Below, in pieces: positions 43,621 through 55,323 of a stretch of DNA of 64,000 bases. The translations under genes were made by a program, and so were the position numbers. This DNA is from Larix kaempferi (Eukaryota > Streptophyta > Pinopsida > Pinales > Pinaceae), in assembly GCA_027924585.1 (NCBI GenBank), contig BSBM01000877.1:7875501-7939500 (forward strand), written 5' to 3'. Under the pieces are notes generated by a model, which made no database searches, was not told the origin of the DNA, and was given only the letters and a program-made list of their open reading frames with translations. Each line of letters opens with the position of its first letter. Position 1 is the first letter of the stretch.

Positions 43621-45330
43621 AGTGATCAATACATTTTTCAACCCTCCGGATCAACCATCTCCAATCATTTATAAGGTAATTGTTGGGCTTTAAAAAAAAC
43701 CCCAAATACTTGAACCCATCCTCCAATCTACAGCACTTATAAGGCATTATCCTTTCAACATCTAATCTTTGAGAAGCTTCCACATTGTAATAATAAAAAC
43801 TAGATTTTGATAAACTTACCTTCATACTAGAAACCTTACAAAAGAAATTGATTATATTGCAGTAAGTGTTCCATTCATCCCTTAAAGCAATCCCTGCAAG
43901 AAGTACATCATCCACAAATAGGATATGTGACAGAAAACAGTCTCTATCCAGTTTGACTTCCTTGATTAGTCCCATCTCTTTTGCCTCATTAACTAGCCTG
44001 CTCAAGCCATCAATGATTAATAAAAAAAGTAAGGGAGACAATGGACATCCCTGCCTAATCCCTCTTGAACAACTGAAAAAACCAGTAGGAGTTCCATTTA
44101 CCAAAACTGCAATATTCGTAGAAGAGACACAGGCCATAATCCAATTTAAGACTAAAGGCGGGATGCCAATTTGGATCAACACCAGTCTGATAAAAGACCA
44201 ATTAACATGATCATAGGCCTTTTCTAAATCCATCTTCAAAAGAAGAGCCTTCATATTCTTGGATTTAATGGAATGCAACAGTTCTTGAGTGATCCCAATA
44301 GCATCATGAATCTGCCTATTTTGTAAAAAGCCAAACTGTTATGCTGTAATATGAACTGAAAGAGCTCTTTTCAGTCGTTGTGCAATAATTTTTGAGATGA
44401 TTTTGTAAGCGAGATTGCATAATGCAATAGGCCGAAATTCACCAAACGTTGATGGCTTATTACTCTTGGGGATTAGAGTTAAAAAAGTGGCATTGAGTGC
44501 TCCAGAAATAAAACCATTAAGCCTAGAATACTCTATCATCTCCAGAATGTCCTTACCCATAATATCAAAGAAATGCAAATATATTTCAATCGGCCATCCA
44601 TCCAGCCCGGGGCTCTTCTCTTTTGCAAAAACCTTCAAAGTAGCTTCAATCTCATCAAGAGAGACTTCCTCTCCCAAAGCTCTAGCCTCCTGATCATCAA
44701 AGAACCGAGGATAGAGTCTTTCCAGCCTAATTTGATCCAGAATATCATGCTCCCCTTCCTCCTTATAAATATTCCCAAAGAAACTGACAACTTTATTCTT
44801 CAGTGAATCTAAACCAGAAATAGAAATCCCTGCCTCATCCTTAATTTCCCAAATGGTGTTCAAGTTTCTTCTGTCCAAAGCAAATGAGTGAAAGAATTTG
44901 GAATTCTTGTCACCATGAGCAATCCACACCGCTTGGCTTTTTAATCTCCATTCCATCTCTTCCTGATGAAGTAAAACCTCCCTTTTCTGTTCAAATTGTT
45001 TCAAAGCATCAAAACCTTCCTTGCTAAGAGAGCCAAACAAATTTTCAGAATGATTAAGCTAGATAAGATGTTCTAAATTCTTCAATTCTTCAGCATCCAC
45101 TGCTTTCCTTCTCTTAATCCAAGCTGTCACCACTTCCTTAAGTTTCCTCATTTTAAGACAGAAAAATTCCACGGGATTGCTACCTTCGATCTCATTTTGG
45201 AGCCAAAATTCTCGGACCATGACACATAAATCCTTATCCTGTATCCAAGAGGTATTAAACTTGAACAGAAAGTGAACCCTCTGTCCATAATCGTCTAACT
45301 AAAGCATTATTGGCTAATGGTCCGAAAACT
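43621..45330 (-). pseudogene. LINE ORF2 reverse transcriptase
   Basis: Non-LTR polymerase motifs appear in order: SPGLDGWPIEIYLHFFD, TLIPKSNKPSTFGEFRPIAL, ALLLKMDLEKAYDHVNW, SRGIRQGCPLSPLLFLLI and the catalytic HILFVDDVLLAG (FVDD). The frame is interrupted by a TAA at 44339, a TAG at about 45060 and further stops towards 45305. The linker to the endonuclease (45061-45330) is readable as FWLQNEIEGSNPVEFFCLK and AWIKRRKAVDAEELKNLEHL. Reverse transcription of LINE RNA at the nick is its role in intact relatives. Confidence 0.9.
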
Positions 45331-45987
45331 TCACCTCATGAACCCATGATCGGAACTTCTGAAAGCAATCAAGAAGTGAAGACTTAATAAAAAATGATTG
45401 AGTCTCTTATGAACCCCCTCCTGAGCACTTCTACCATTTGTCCATGTAGGAAGTAGTTTAGCTGGGACCACATCAACCAATTCACTTTCCAATAGGAAAT
45501 CTGAAAAGAAATCTGCCATCGAATCTAGCCTGGCCGCTGACCCCCATATTTCAGAAGCCGATCTGGTAAAATTAAGATCACCTGCAATTATCAAAAATTC
45601 ATTACTCAGGATTCCAGACAACTTAAGGCCTTCCCAGAAACTTCTTCTCTCCTTATATGGTGGGTAGCAATTAAGTATAGAAAGTCTTTGATTCAACCCA
45701 ATGCACAAGCCATCTAAAAGAATACCCCAACAAGATTTGAACACCTTAAAAGAGAACAAGACAGGGTTCCAAGCCACATCCAACCCCCCAGATAAACCAG
45801 AAGAACAGGAAGTAGCAACCTCCCATCTAGGCAGTAAACCCCCCAACTTTGAAATGGCATCCCCACTAGCACACATAGTTTCTTGCAGCAAAATAACCCC
45901 CAGGAAAATAGTAGAAACAAGGTTGGACAAGGCCTTTGCCCGAGAAGCCTTCCCCAACCCCCACACATTCAAAGATAAAAAGGACAT
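45331..45987 (-). pseudogene. LINE ORF2 apurinic-like endonuclease
   Basis: It starts at the ATG at 45985-45987 with MSFLSLNVWGLG, the usual ORF2 opening. The exonuclease-endonuclease-phosphatase motifs are visible: LLQETM (catalytic glutamate), IIAGDLNFTR (aspartate and asparagine) and LLPTWTNGRS. A frameshift near 45385, in a T-run, moves the final SDH motif into the neighbouring frame. The enzyme nicks target DNA to prime reverse transcription. It is broken here only by that shift. Confidence 0.9.
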
Positions 45988-46148
45988 TAAGAACCTGACA
46001 AATAGGGAATCTTTGCTCTAAGACCCTCATCCATCGAAATACCTCCATCACTGATCTTCAGTCTATTCGAAACAGCTAAAAAAGAATAATCATGTTTAGG
46101 AAACTTCTTTTCACTCTTCGGCTTCCTACCCCTCCGAATAGTGACATT

Positions 46149-47144
46149 CTAGAACTTTAGAGAATGTATAGGGATGGCATCTGAATCCGGCCCAGGATTT
46201 TTCGAAAAGGAGGGTAGGGGAGAAAGAACATTTGAGACTTTCAAAGCATTATAGCTACAATCCTCTAATAACCCAACATCATTCTCAATTACAACATCAT
46301 CTAGAAGAGCCCCAGAGTTGGATGAAGAAATGTCGCCCACAGGTAGAGAAACCTGCTTATCAATCTCTACAATATCAGAAGCCCCCAAAGACCTAATAGG
46401 GCTTACAACCATAGAATCCCCCTCAGAAACCAGCTTATCCAAATCCCCAACTAGGTTACAAGAGATAGAGGGTTTCCCACCAGTTTGAATATCAACAAAA
46501 TCAGGGTTAACCACCGGGGGGGAGAGACAATTCCATGTCTAAGAATAACTTCTCCTTTAGCAATTCGACAAGCTAAGTCTTTCTCCAAACTTTTAGCAAA
46601 AACAATTTCATCCTTAGAGACATCTGTATAAACGGATTCAAGGAGCGACTTACACTTTCCCGTTCCAGTCGGCATCGGCGTCGAGATCAACTGAGTTGGA
46701 GAAGAGAAATCCAGAGAGTCAATTGGGCGACGACCCCTTAAAAGTGGACACTTCGCCTGGATGTGCCTGGTATCCCGACAGGAGAAGCAGTGAAAGGGTA
46801 TCCTGAAACAATCGAGCCGTTGCTTCCAAATTATTTTCCTCCAAACAATCTCGACCTCGACAGGAAGCCCTAACCCCACATCCAATTCCACCATAACCTT
46901 CGCATATCGCCTATCCATGCCAAACAAATTCTTTTTATCAAACCTAATAAATATCCCCACGGAGTTAGCCAAACCTGCAATAACATATTCCGACCAGAGT
47001 TCAATAGGAAGGCCAGGAATCAACATCCAGAGATGCCGAATCCCCTGCTTCTCAATGAGAGGGTCAAAGGCAAGATGCCATCTCTTAAGGAATAGATACC
47101 CTTCCTTAAACAACCAAGTCTTGGCCAAAATCTGGGGCAAGACT
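46149..47144 (-). pseudogene. LINE ORF1, C-terminal part with zinc knuckle
   Basis: The frame at 46451-47140 encodes ILAKTWLFKEGYLFLKRWHL and LWMLIPGLPIELWSEYVI, the DUF4283-type RNA-binding region of plant LINE ORF1. A zinc knuckle variant, CFSCRDTRHIQAKC (C-x2-C-x4-H-x4-C), follows. A frameshift in the run of G/C near 46515-46522 moves the serine-rich tail into the frame at 46149-46514. ORF1 proteins bind the LINE RNA. The right end joins the solo LTR at 47145. Confidence 0.86.
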
Positions 47145-47850
47145 TGTTAACACCCAAAAAGTGCTCACTAGCTCATTTCCCTATTCACATGATCCAGTTG
47201 TCCACTTTTTCACCATTTGAGCCTCTGAAGCCAACAAAAGGTCACCAAAAGGCCTTAGTACACCCCTTTTCCCACTCAAAAAGATTATTTTTCCTAAAAA
47301 AGCATAAAAACACCCTAAAAAAGGGTCCAAAATTCCAAAAAATATTAAAAAGGGAATAAAAATAATAAAAATATTCAAAAAAGGAAAAAGGAGGGAAAAG
47401 TACCTAAACCATGTTGGTCAATACCATTGGTTTCCACAAAACCACAAATGGTATTCCCCACCACCAAAACCTATAAAAAGGTGGTAGGGGCTCCTCATTT
47501 CACATCCATCCATCTTCCTATCCTCATGCTGCCAAAATCTCCCTTGAGCTTTTGGCCATTGTAGCTACCTTGGAGAAAGGACCCTTTGGAGTTTGGAGCT
47601 GCTCACCATTGGAGCTTCTCAACTATCTTCATCATTTGGAGGTATTACTATTGCAAGCACTTGCTTGCCCCCATTTTCAATACAAATTTATTTTCTATAT
47701 TTTCTTGTTCTTGTTTTAATTCAAAATTTTATTATGATATGCACATGCTAGTTTAGATTTAGTTTATTGTTTTTTGCTTAATATTGAAACTGCTGCTACT
47801 AGTTAGCAGGTGCCCATAGCACTAAGCTTGGTTGCAAAACCAAGCCAACA
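47145..47850 (+). repeat. Solo LTR (706 bp) with AGACT target duplication in LINE ORF1
   Basis: It begins TGTTAACACCC at 47145 and ends AAGCCAACA at 47850 (TGTT/AACA ends). The five bases AGACT precede it (47140-47144) and follow it (47851-47855). A TATA box (TATAAAAAGG) near 47472 gives plus-strand orientation. No internal coding sequence remains. Insertion plus duplication is 711 bases, a multiple of three, so the ORF1 frames on both sides agree. Confidence 0.94.
47471..47480 (+). promoter_or_regulatory. TATA box of the solo LTR
   Basis: TATAAAAAGG lies about 325 bases into the LTR, followed by a C/T-rich stretch (CTCCTCATTTCACATCC) suited to a start site. Confidence 0.6.
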
Positions 47851-48334
47851 AGACTGCAGCATCCTGAAAAATGAACAGTATCCACCTATTCATTAACAAA
47901 TTAATCCTAGGGGTCATCCCAGTCAAAGGGAGCTAATGAACCTTCACCCACTCAATTAGTTCCGCCTTCGACCCAGAAGCAAATTCAAGTCTCCCAACTA
48001 AGGCATGACCCGCGAGCATTTCAATTCTATCTAAGTTCGTTCCTTCATCGATCACAAATCTGTCAGTATGCTCCTGGGCTTTGAAAAACTTCGCCTGTCG
48101 CCTGAGCTTTACATTTAACCCAAATAAATTCCTGTTTTTCTTGCCAGGGGCATCAACAGAAACTGGAATAACACCCAGACCATCCCCCGGGTCTCTCGGC
48201 AACAGGGAAGAAGGCAGGCTCGACGCATCAAGGTGAGCCATAATACCTGAAAACCGAACAAACCAGTCGACAAGCAATGGAACCTCCAGCTGTCTACCAA
48301 TACGTTGTGGGAGACACCTGTAGCCCACCACCAA
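47851..48334 (-). pseudogene. LINE ORF1, N-terminal part
   Basis: The open frame at 47933-48334 carries LRRQAKFFKAQEHTDRFVID and LIEWVKVH, followed by a TAG and then LPLTGMTPRINLLMNRWILF, which leads directly to the solo LTR insertion point. Together with the stretch at 46149-47144 it makes the ORF1 N-terminal half (DUF4283-like). The start is uncertain; the ATG at 48332-48334 is the first in the open stretch, and upstream sequence has stops. Its frame equals that of the C-terminal part when the insertion is ignored. Confidence 0.75.
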
Positions 48335-48851
48335 GCCTACCCAAATAATGCTAGACCTAACCTATAACCCACCAAAAAGACTGCAAAAAAAAACAAAACC
48401 CAAAAGTAGGGAGGGTAGAATAGCCAAAAACCTAGGGATAAAAAATAGTAGTGGTAACCCGAATCAGACAAAACCAACAACCCTGACCAATGATACGGGT
48501 CCACCACCCCAAAAAGGAGAAACTGAGAACATAAATGACAAAGAAACCAATCTTAAGCAACAACGTATGCATAAATTCCCACTTTTTTTATACTTGGCTG
48601 GTTCGAATCGAACCAGCTTGACTCCAAGTCGTTGTGTACTAAAAAAAGCTCCTCTGAAACCCATTCTCCGCCTCCTTCCGAACGAGAACAACTCGAAACC
48701 CTACCGCAGCCATCTCCTTCCTCCAAAGATTAGCTTGAGTTTTTTACTTTTATTTTATTTTTATATTTAGACAATTCAAATAACTTAAAATTTGAAATGT
48801 TACATAGTTAATTTACATGTTTATGATGAATTTTATTATTTGTTTGTTGCA

Positions 48852-49759
48852 TTAAATTAAAAAACTTAAAACTTGAAAATGTTAAATATTTTTTAGGAGT
48901 GTAAGTGTTTTTTCCTAGAGAATACAATGCCAAGTTTTTTTAGCATTTTTAGAAACTTTGGATTTTTCAAAACTTTAAATATATAAAATTAAAAAATATA
49001 TATATTTTATAACATATAAGAAGGGTTTTTTTTTTTAATTTCTTCTTTGTTTTGACATTTTTTTTTAATGTTATTTTATTTATTTATTAATATTTATAAA
49101 GAAATATAGGATAAGTTTTGCAAATGTAAAATGTTTTCAAAGAAAGATAAATAATTATTATACATTGATAAAATTTTCATTTTTAAAATTTATATTTATA
49201 TTTATATATAACGGTTTGATAATGATTATTGTTATTAAAATTTATTAAATATTTTAAAAAATTACTCTTATAAAAATAAAAATAATGTTAACTATATTTT
49301 TAGTTATCAAATAAAATTCTTAAAAAACTAATAACATGAACTAATTTTTTTTATAAAAATTTTATTATTTAAATTTATAAAAGTTTTAACATTTATACAA
49401 ATATATTACTATAATAAAATTTAAATTTTACAATTCATAATATTATGATAAAAATTAATTTAATTAATTATTTAATAATAATATTTTTTAAATAAAATAT
49501 AAATAAACATTACTATCATAGTTCAAATTTGAACCCATGTCAATATTTTTGAAGCGTTATGTCCTATTCCACTTGTAGCAACATTTCAAAGGAAAATAAA
49601 CTATTTAAATTATCCATTAATATTAATTTCAATTTACGAATCCTTGGACATTGGACAATTGAGATTTGGGAGTATGAATCTATTCCTTTTTTGGTTTAAA
49701 TTTCCTTTGGAATTGCTTATCCAATCCCATAATAATGAAATATTAAGTAGTGCACTCCA
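48852..49759. other. Very AT-rich stretch
   Basis: Long A/T runs and no supported gene. The sequence is too low in complexity for recognition of other elements. Confidence 0.5.
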
Positions 49760-51220
49760 CATATTCTTTTAACAAATGGATACTCTTCATGCACAAATTC
49801 AACATCTAGAAACGACTTTATCCGAGTTGCTAAAGAAGTATATTGAAAAAACTAAAATATGAGATTTTCCATAGCCCATTTTAGTCAATTTTAGTTGATA
49901 TTGAACTATGGAACACAATTTGATTATTCATATTACATGTTTGACAAATGAAGGAAGAGGTTCAATGTGTAACAAAATTCATATACTTGCTTCAAATAGA
50001 ATATGGAACAACTCCTATGTATAATGGAGTGAGAACTTTTATAACATAGATGGGTCTATTTTTGATGAAGTCAACTGGATTTGGCTCTGATGGGGCATCT
50101 TCCATGAAGGGTAATTGTGAAGGTTTATATTCTAAGATATTTCGAAATGCTCTTCAATTATTAGATATCTATTGCATCACTCAGAGAATCAATAGCAGAA
50201 AATACTGATTCGTCAAATTTTCCAGAGTTGTTGTATATTGATAAATTTGTAAACAAAGTTTATTCATGGCTGAGAAATCTCCTAAAAGACATGGAAATTT
50301 GAGAGAGCTAATGGGATCATTTCAAATTACTAAGTTAGAGGTTTTAGAAATTTATCAAATTAGGTGGATTTCTAGAGGAAAAGTCATGGAAAGACTTGTC
50401 AAATGCATGCCCGTTTTGTTAAATGATTGAGTTAGGGGAGAAAAATATGTATGAGTTGGCAACAATATTTCAAGTGCAATTTTTCATCCATTTGCTTGCA
50501 TATGTGCTCATTGAGTTAAATATGTTGAATCAAAAGTTCCAATAGGATCATGTTGATATTACCTCTATTGGCACTACTTTAGATGTTACTATTAACATGC
50601 TTTGTAAAACGTTTTTTGGAGGCATATTTGAGGCCGTTGCAATGCACATATCCTCTTTTTTAATTAGAACACAATGAGAAACTCTTGAGTCTGTAGATAG
50701 CACGAGTATGGTACATTTGTACATCAATTGTGGTTTGAAAGTTTACTAAAGATGCAAAGATCAGGGACACTAGAATATTTCATTCTTTTAGGAAAATGTT
50801 ATGTGTTGAAGGTGATTGGATCTCTATATATGAGGGTTGAAATGTTTATGTGGAAATTTTAGTATTGGGGACTCACCTATTATGGATAGTGCTAAATGTT
50901 TTGATGAAATGGATGAATTCATTAGTACTATTTATAAATCATATCCTAAAAATTATATGTTTGGAGCAGGGTAGCTATGTGGAGATGAACATGAATAGTT
51001 TGAAGGCTTTCTCTGTTTGATGCGATTATGGCAAACTATCTTTGCTACATGATGATAGATCAAGATTTTAATTGGAGACATTGGATATGTTAAAATTTTT
51101 CTCTCATTATTTCACTTCTTGCTCTAAATAGGGTAGAATGGAATGTTATTTATAATGTATGGAAAGAAATGAAAACTAGAAATCCATTTCCATTGGATAA
51201 ATAGATTGATTTTTTTAGTG
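49760..51220 (+). pseudogene. hAT-like transposase relic (DUF4371/ZMYM-type)
   Basis: Read on the plus strand through many stops: GFGSDGASSMKGNCEGLYSK (50075-50135), which corresponds to the D-G-A-x-x-M-x-G motif with a catalytic aspartate, then NLRELMGSFQ and LEVLEIYQIRWISRGKVMER (about 50330-50390), the conserved IRWLSR region of hAT-type proteins with a DUF4371 domain. Later words (ALNRVEWNVIYNVWKEM, 51120-51170) fit the C-terminal part loosely. No terminal inverted repeats were found. The element moves by cut and paste in intact relatives. This copy is heavily decayed and its limits are approximate. Confidence 0.65.
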
Positions 51221-51522
51221 ATCTAAGTTCAAATATTTTTGAAGAATTTCAAATAAATTTAAGAAAAATATGTTTTCTTATTATTTTTGTTGGAATGTGC
51301 TCATTTATGTAAAATAATAATATATTTGTATATCTTACTAATTTCAATTTGTTTTTGTTTATTTATTTATAATTTATTGAAAATTATTTTTTTATGAAGT
51401 AAGTGTTGAATTATTTAATATTATAAGTTTTGTGGAAGAACCATATTTATTTTTTGGTTGAACAATATTTTTTTTAGCTTTTTAAAAGTATTTAATTTAT
51501 CCATTAAAGTACAATTAAAGTA

Positions 51523-51801
51523 CAATTATTTATATAGCCTATAACCCTTAATGAATAAATAACTGCAAAAAGATATACACCATTCAAATAGAAATTAAAT
51601 CTCACCCTTCACATCAAATCACTTATCACCATCTCTATCTTATCATCCTCTTTATAAAACCAATTATTTATATAGCCTATAACCCTTAATGAATAAATAA
51701 CTGCAAAAAGATATACACCATTCAAATTGAAATTAAATCTCACCCTTCACATCAAATCACACTTATCACCATCTCTATCTTATCATCCTCTTTATAAAAC
51801 C
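51523..51801. repeat. 138-bp tandem duplication downstream of the receptor kinase
   Basis: CAATTATTTATATAGCCTAT...CCTCTTTATAAAAC occurs at 51523-51660 and 51661-51801, almost identical with one 3-base difference near the end. It lies 250-500 bases beyond the kinase stop codon. Confidence 0.94.
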
Positions 51802-52054
51802 ACTCGACACTGTTATCATTCGGGGACTGTTTCTTTTTGGCCGCATCAGTCATTACAACGACTTTTCTTATGACAAAACCATTAATAATAACAACTATAA
51901 TTGGGTAAAACATGGATACATATAGAAAGAGTTAACACAGCAGAATAAAGAGGATCTTACTCCATGGACACACAAAGCACAACACTGACTACGCACAGTG
52001 AGAGGATCTTACTCCAATCTTTCCTCCTCTCCACATATGACACTGCAAAAATTA

Positions 52055-55000
52055 TTACATCGGAAAATATGTGAGCATGTGGACTATCTCGCGCATGCTA
52101 GGTCTATCCACCGGGTATTCTTCTATGCAGAGCAGAGCCACGCAGAATATATGCATGGCTTCTTGCATTGGGACGCTGCTCAGCCGCGAATCAAAAATCT
52201 TCGTAACTTCTTCTCTGTTACAACTCGTCATTTTCTTCACCCACCCTGTTATGTTCATGCCTTCTTCTTCATATTCACATTCACCCACTGCCTTCTTACC
52301 CGTAAGCAGCTCAAGCAGAACCACTCCGAAGCTGTAGACATCGCTCTTCTCGTCCACTTTCAGACTGTACGTGTACTCTGTTAATTCAATAATTCACATT
52401 AAGTTGAATGTTAGATGCAAAATCTCTAAAATTAAGAACTGTTACGTCATTGTTGAAATGATTTTGGTTGATATCTTCCACAGTTTACTATTCTAGTTTA
52501 ATTTATTTCCTAAGTTATTTGATACAACTTCCACAACAGTTGCACCGTAAAAGTGTTGGGCGACCCTGTAAAATTGGCTATGGACGACTATTCGTTAACA
52601 AAATTGACAAAAATATGGAAAGTGAGAAAACGATTGATACAACATCTTACCAGGAGCTATGTACCCAAATGAGCCTGGAATTGAAATCGTCCATCCTGAG
52701 ATGCCAGACTGTTGCAAGAACTTGGCCAGGCCAAAATCTGCAACATGTGCTTCAAAGTTGGAATCGAGAAGAATATTGTTGGATTTCAGGTCGCGATGAA
52801 GGATAGGCGGTCTACAGTCATGGTGAAGATAGCACAGCCCTTTGGCAACCTCCACTGCAATTTTGTATCTGTTATCCCAATCCAGATGTCCTCCATTCTT
52901 TCCATGAAGCAGCTCTCCTAGGCTTCCATTAGGCATGTATTCATACACCAGAAGATTCGTGTCATGGTTGGAGCAAACCGCAAGCAATCTAACTATGTGC
53001 CGATGGCGAATTTTGCCCAGAGTTTCTACTTCTATGGAGAAACCATGATCATTTGAAGAGCCATTGAAGGTGCCAGTCCCTATAAGTTTCTTGATTGCAA
53101 TTTGTTGGCCATCAGTCAGGAAGCCTTTATACACAACTCCCGCTCCTCCTTTGCCGATGACATTCTCTTCTGTTATGCATTTCAAGACGTCGTCGCTCTC
53201 AAAGTTGAGTTCCTGGTAGGCCGTCATCTTCCATGAGCTACCGTCGCCTCGTTCCCTCACGCCTCTCTTCTGAATTATGAGTACCGCAAGTACCAACACC
53301 AGCGAACAGAAGATGAGAATTCCAAGCGATAGGAGAGGCAAGAGAATTCGAAGCTTGATGTGTGATGACCCACAAGGGCGCAAGTGTGGTCCGCATAAAT
53401 AGGGATTCCCACTTGCATTGAAATACCAAACCAGACTACTCATGTCCGGAACAAGGCCTGAAAAGTTGTTGTTCGAGAAATCCACATAGGCCAAACTCTT
53501 CATTTTTATAAATTCTCCCGGAATGCTCTCGTTCAAGTGATTTCTGGATACGTTTAGAAAGTTCAGGTTGCTCATCCTGGTGATCTCCATTGGGATGGGA
53601 CCGCTGAACTCGTTTTGGCTAAGATCGATGTATTGGAGTAAAGTACAGTTGCTAATCTCCGTAGGAATCATACCATAAAACCTGTTTTTACTGAAATCGA
53701 TCTTAGAAATCTTCTTCAGTTGGCTGATCTCTGGCGGAACAATACCAGTTAATTGATTTCCATGGATCTGAAGTGTCAGCAAAGTAGATAATTTACATAT
53801 GGATGAAGGAAGAGAGCCACTTAAACTATTATTGGAAATATTAATCCGCAATAGCATGGATGATACATTATTAGTTTCCTCGGATATGCTCCCACTGAGA
53901 TTATTGTTCTGCAACTGGATCACAATCAGCATGGGTAAGTATAGTAAGCCTGCAGGGATTGAACCATTTAAATAATTTTGCTGCATGAGGACCATTTGCA
54001 GAGAATTGCATTTGCCCAGAGAGTCAGGAATCGGGCCGAAGAATAAATTATTTTCTACAGTCAAATTCACCAGCCTTCCACCCTTACATAGACTGTCAGG
54101 GATGGAACCTGCCAGTTTATTGTAAGAAATATCCATTTCGACTAGATTTCCACTTACGCCCAGTTGCTGAGGCACCAGACCTGTGAAATTGTTCTGCCAA
54201 AGATTCAAAACCTCCAAATTTGGCAAGTCCCCAATGAAAGATGGAATCCCGCCATGTAGTCTGTTCATGTAAAGATACAGCTCTTTCAACTCTTTTAGCT
54301 CCGAGAGTTCCACGGGTATTTCTCCGGAGAGAGAGTTATTGGATAGATCCATGCATTTTAAGCTCGCAAGATGGCCCAGTTGAGGAGGAATAGGGCCAGT
54401 GAAGTGATTATCATACAAATACATTTCAGCCAGATTTGTCAGACCACCAAGCTCAGAAGGAAGTGCACCACTAAGACCACAACCAGACATATCGAGTTGT
54501 ACAAGCTTGCTCAAATTTCCTATTTCGGGAGGAATCCCTCCGTCGAATACATTGGAGTAGCCTAAATAAAGTGTTTTCAAGCTCCACAGATTGCCAAGCT
54601 CTCTTGGTATTCTTCCACCCAAACGATTTCTATACATTAATGAAAGATATTCTAAATTTCTCAGCTTCCCATACTCACCAGGAATGCTGCCCGAAAAGAA
54701 ATTTCCTCCGAGATCAAGATGGTTGAGCTTCACTAGATAGCTCAAATCCATTGGCAATGTCCCTGAAAAATTGTTATAAAAGACATCGAGGACCTCTAGG
54801 TTCCTCAATTTTGATATGTTGGCGGGGAGGCTTCCACTGAGGAAGTTATTAGAGATGTTCAGAAAACGGAGCGCTTGCAGATTTGTGAGCTCTCTAGGGA
54901 ATGGTCCGGAAATACCCATGTAAGAGAGATCTAAATCCACTACTCGGCCAACATGGTCACAATGAACGCCAGTCCAAGAACAATGGGCGGTGTGATTGAA

Positions 55001-55171
55001 AGCACTCCAGCTATTTAACAGATGATTATGATCGACCATTGCTGCTTTCATTGCAATCAGGACTCTGGCATCTCCATGGAATGATGAATTGGTGATAGCG
55101 GATGATGGGCATAGAAACAAGTAAGTGAGGAAAATAGAGATATATTCCATGGCGACTGTTTTCAGCCTCAT
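52055..55171 (-). CDS. LRR receptor-like kinase, CLAVATA1/BAM type
   Basis: Two exons, 55171-52651 and 52377-52055, joined by a 273-bp GT-AG intron (phase 1), give 2844 bases or 947 residues. Order: signal peptide (about 1-30; a second ATG at residue 8 is also possible), LRRNT (WSAFNHTAHCSWTGVHC), about 20 leucine-rich repeats, cap SGNPYLCGPHLRPCG, membrane helix about 610-635, kinase about 665-945. P-loop IGKGGAGVVYKG, IAIKKL lysine, IVRLL, HRDLKSNNILLD, DFGLAKF, GYIAPEY split by the intron, and DEKSDVYSFGVVLLELLTGK are all intact. Known relatives (CLV1 980, BAM1 1003 residues) bind CLE peptides at the cell surface and control meristem size. The single kinase-domain intron also fits. Ligand and exact orthology are inference. 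The C-terminal tail is short. No break is seen, so it is probably functional. Confidence 0.95.
52378..52650 (-). other. Intron of the receptor kinase gene
   Basis: Donor CCTG/GTAAGATG and acceptor AATTAACAG/AGTAC on the minus strand. It splits the glutamate codon of the APE motif. Removing its 273 bases restores one continuous frame. Its first part is recognisable in the pseudogene at 12316-12420. Confidence 0.92.
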
Positions 55172-55314
55172 CTTGTAGTGAATGAATCTCTCTTATTGTG
55201 ACAATGCAATGGAACAGAAGAGAGGTCGCACAACCACAATTATGGAACCACTCTCAATTATGGACAACTACAAGAGGGAAATGTAATTGCAGAAACATAT
55301 GGAAGAAGCCTACT

Positions 55315-55323
55315 TAATATATA
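55315..55323 (-). promoter_or_regulatory. Possible TATA box of the receptor kinase gene
   Basis: The minus strand reads TATATATTA about 145 bases upstream of the ATG. The position suits a plant promoter with a leader of about 110 bases. It is inferred from sequence only. Confidence 0.45.

Larger units (their letters stand above)
41665..48760 (-). mobile_element. L1-type LINE, nearly full length, inactive
   Basis: On the minus strand there is ORF1 (48334-46149, split by a solo LTR) and ORF2 (45987-41840) with endonuclease, reverse transcriptase, zinc finger and RNase H, then a short 3' region ending in an A-run (plus-strand T-run at 41665-41676). The 5' region before ORF1 runs to roughly 48750. 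In-frame stops and two frameshifts disable it. About 40-base imperfect direct repeats, ACATGTTTATG...TTTGTTGCA, lie outside both ends (41608-41652 and 48815-48851). Confidence 0.9.

Noticed and set aside
42809-45040. Plus-strand open frames across the LINE.
   Set aside because: They are antisense shadows of ORF2, which has the recognisable motifs.
52071-52384. Plus-strand open frames over receptor-kinase exon 2.
   Set aside because: They are antisense shadows. Exon 2 fits the kinase motifs and splices in frame with exon 1.
54371-54565. Plus-strand open frame inside the LRR region.
   Set aside because: It is antisense to the repeats and has no family match.
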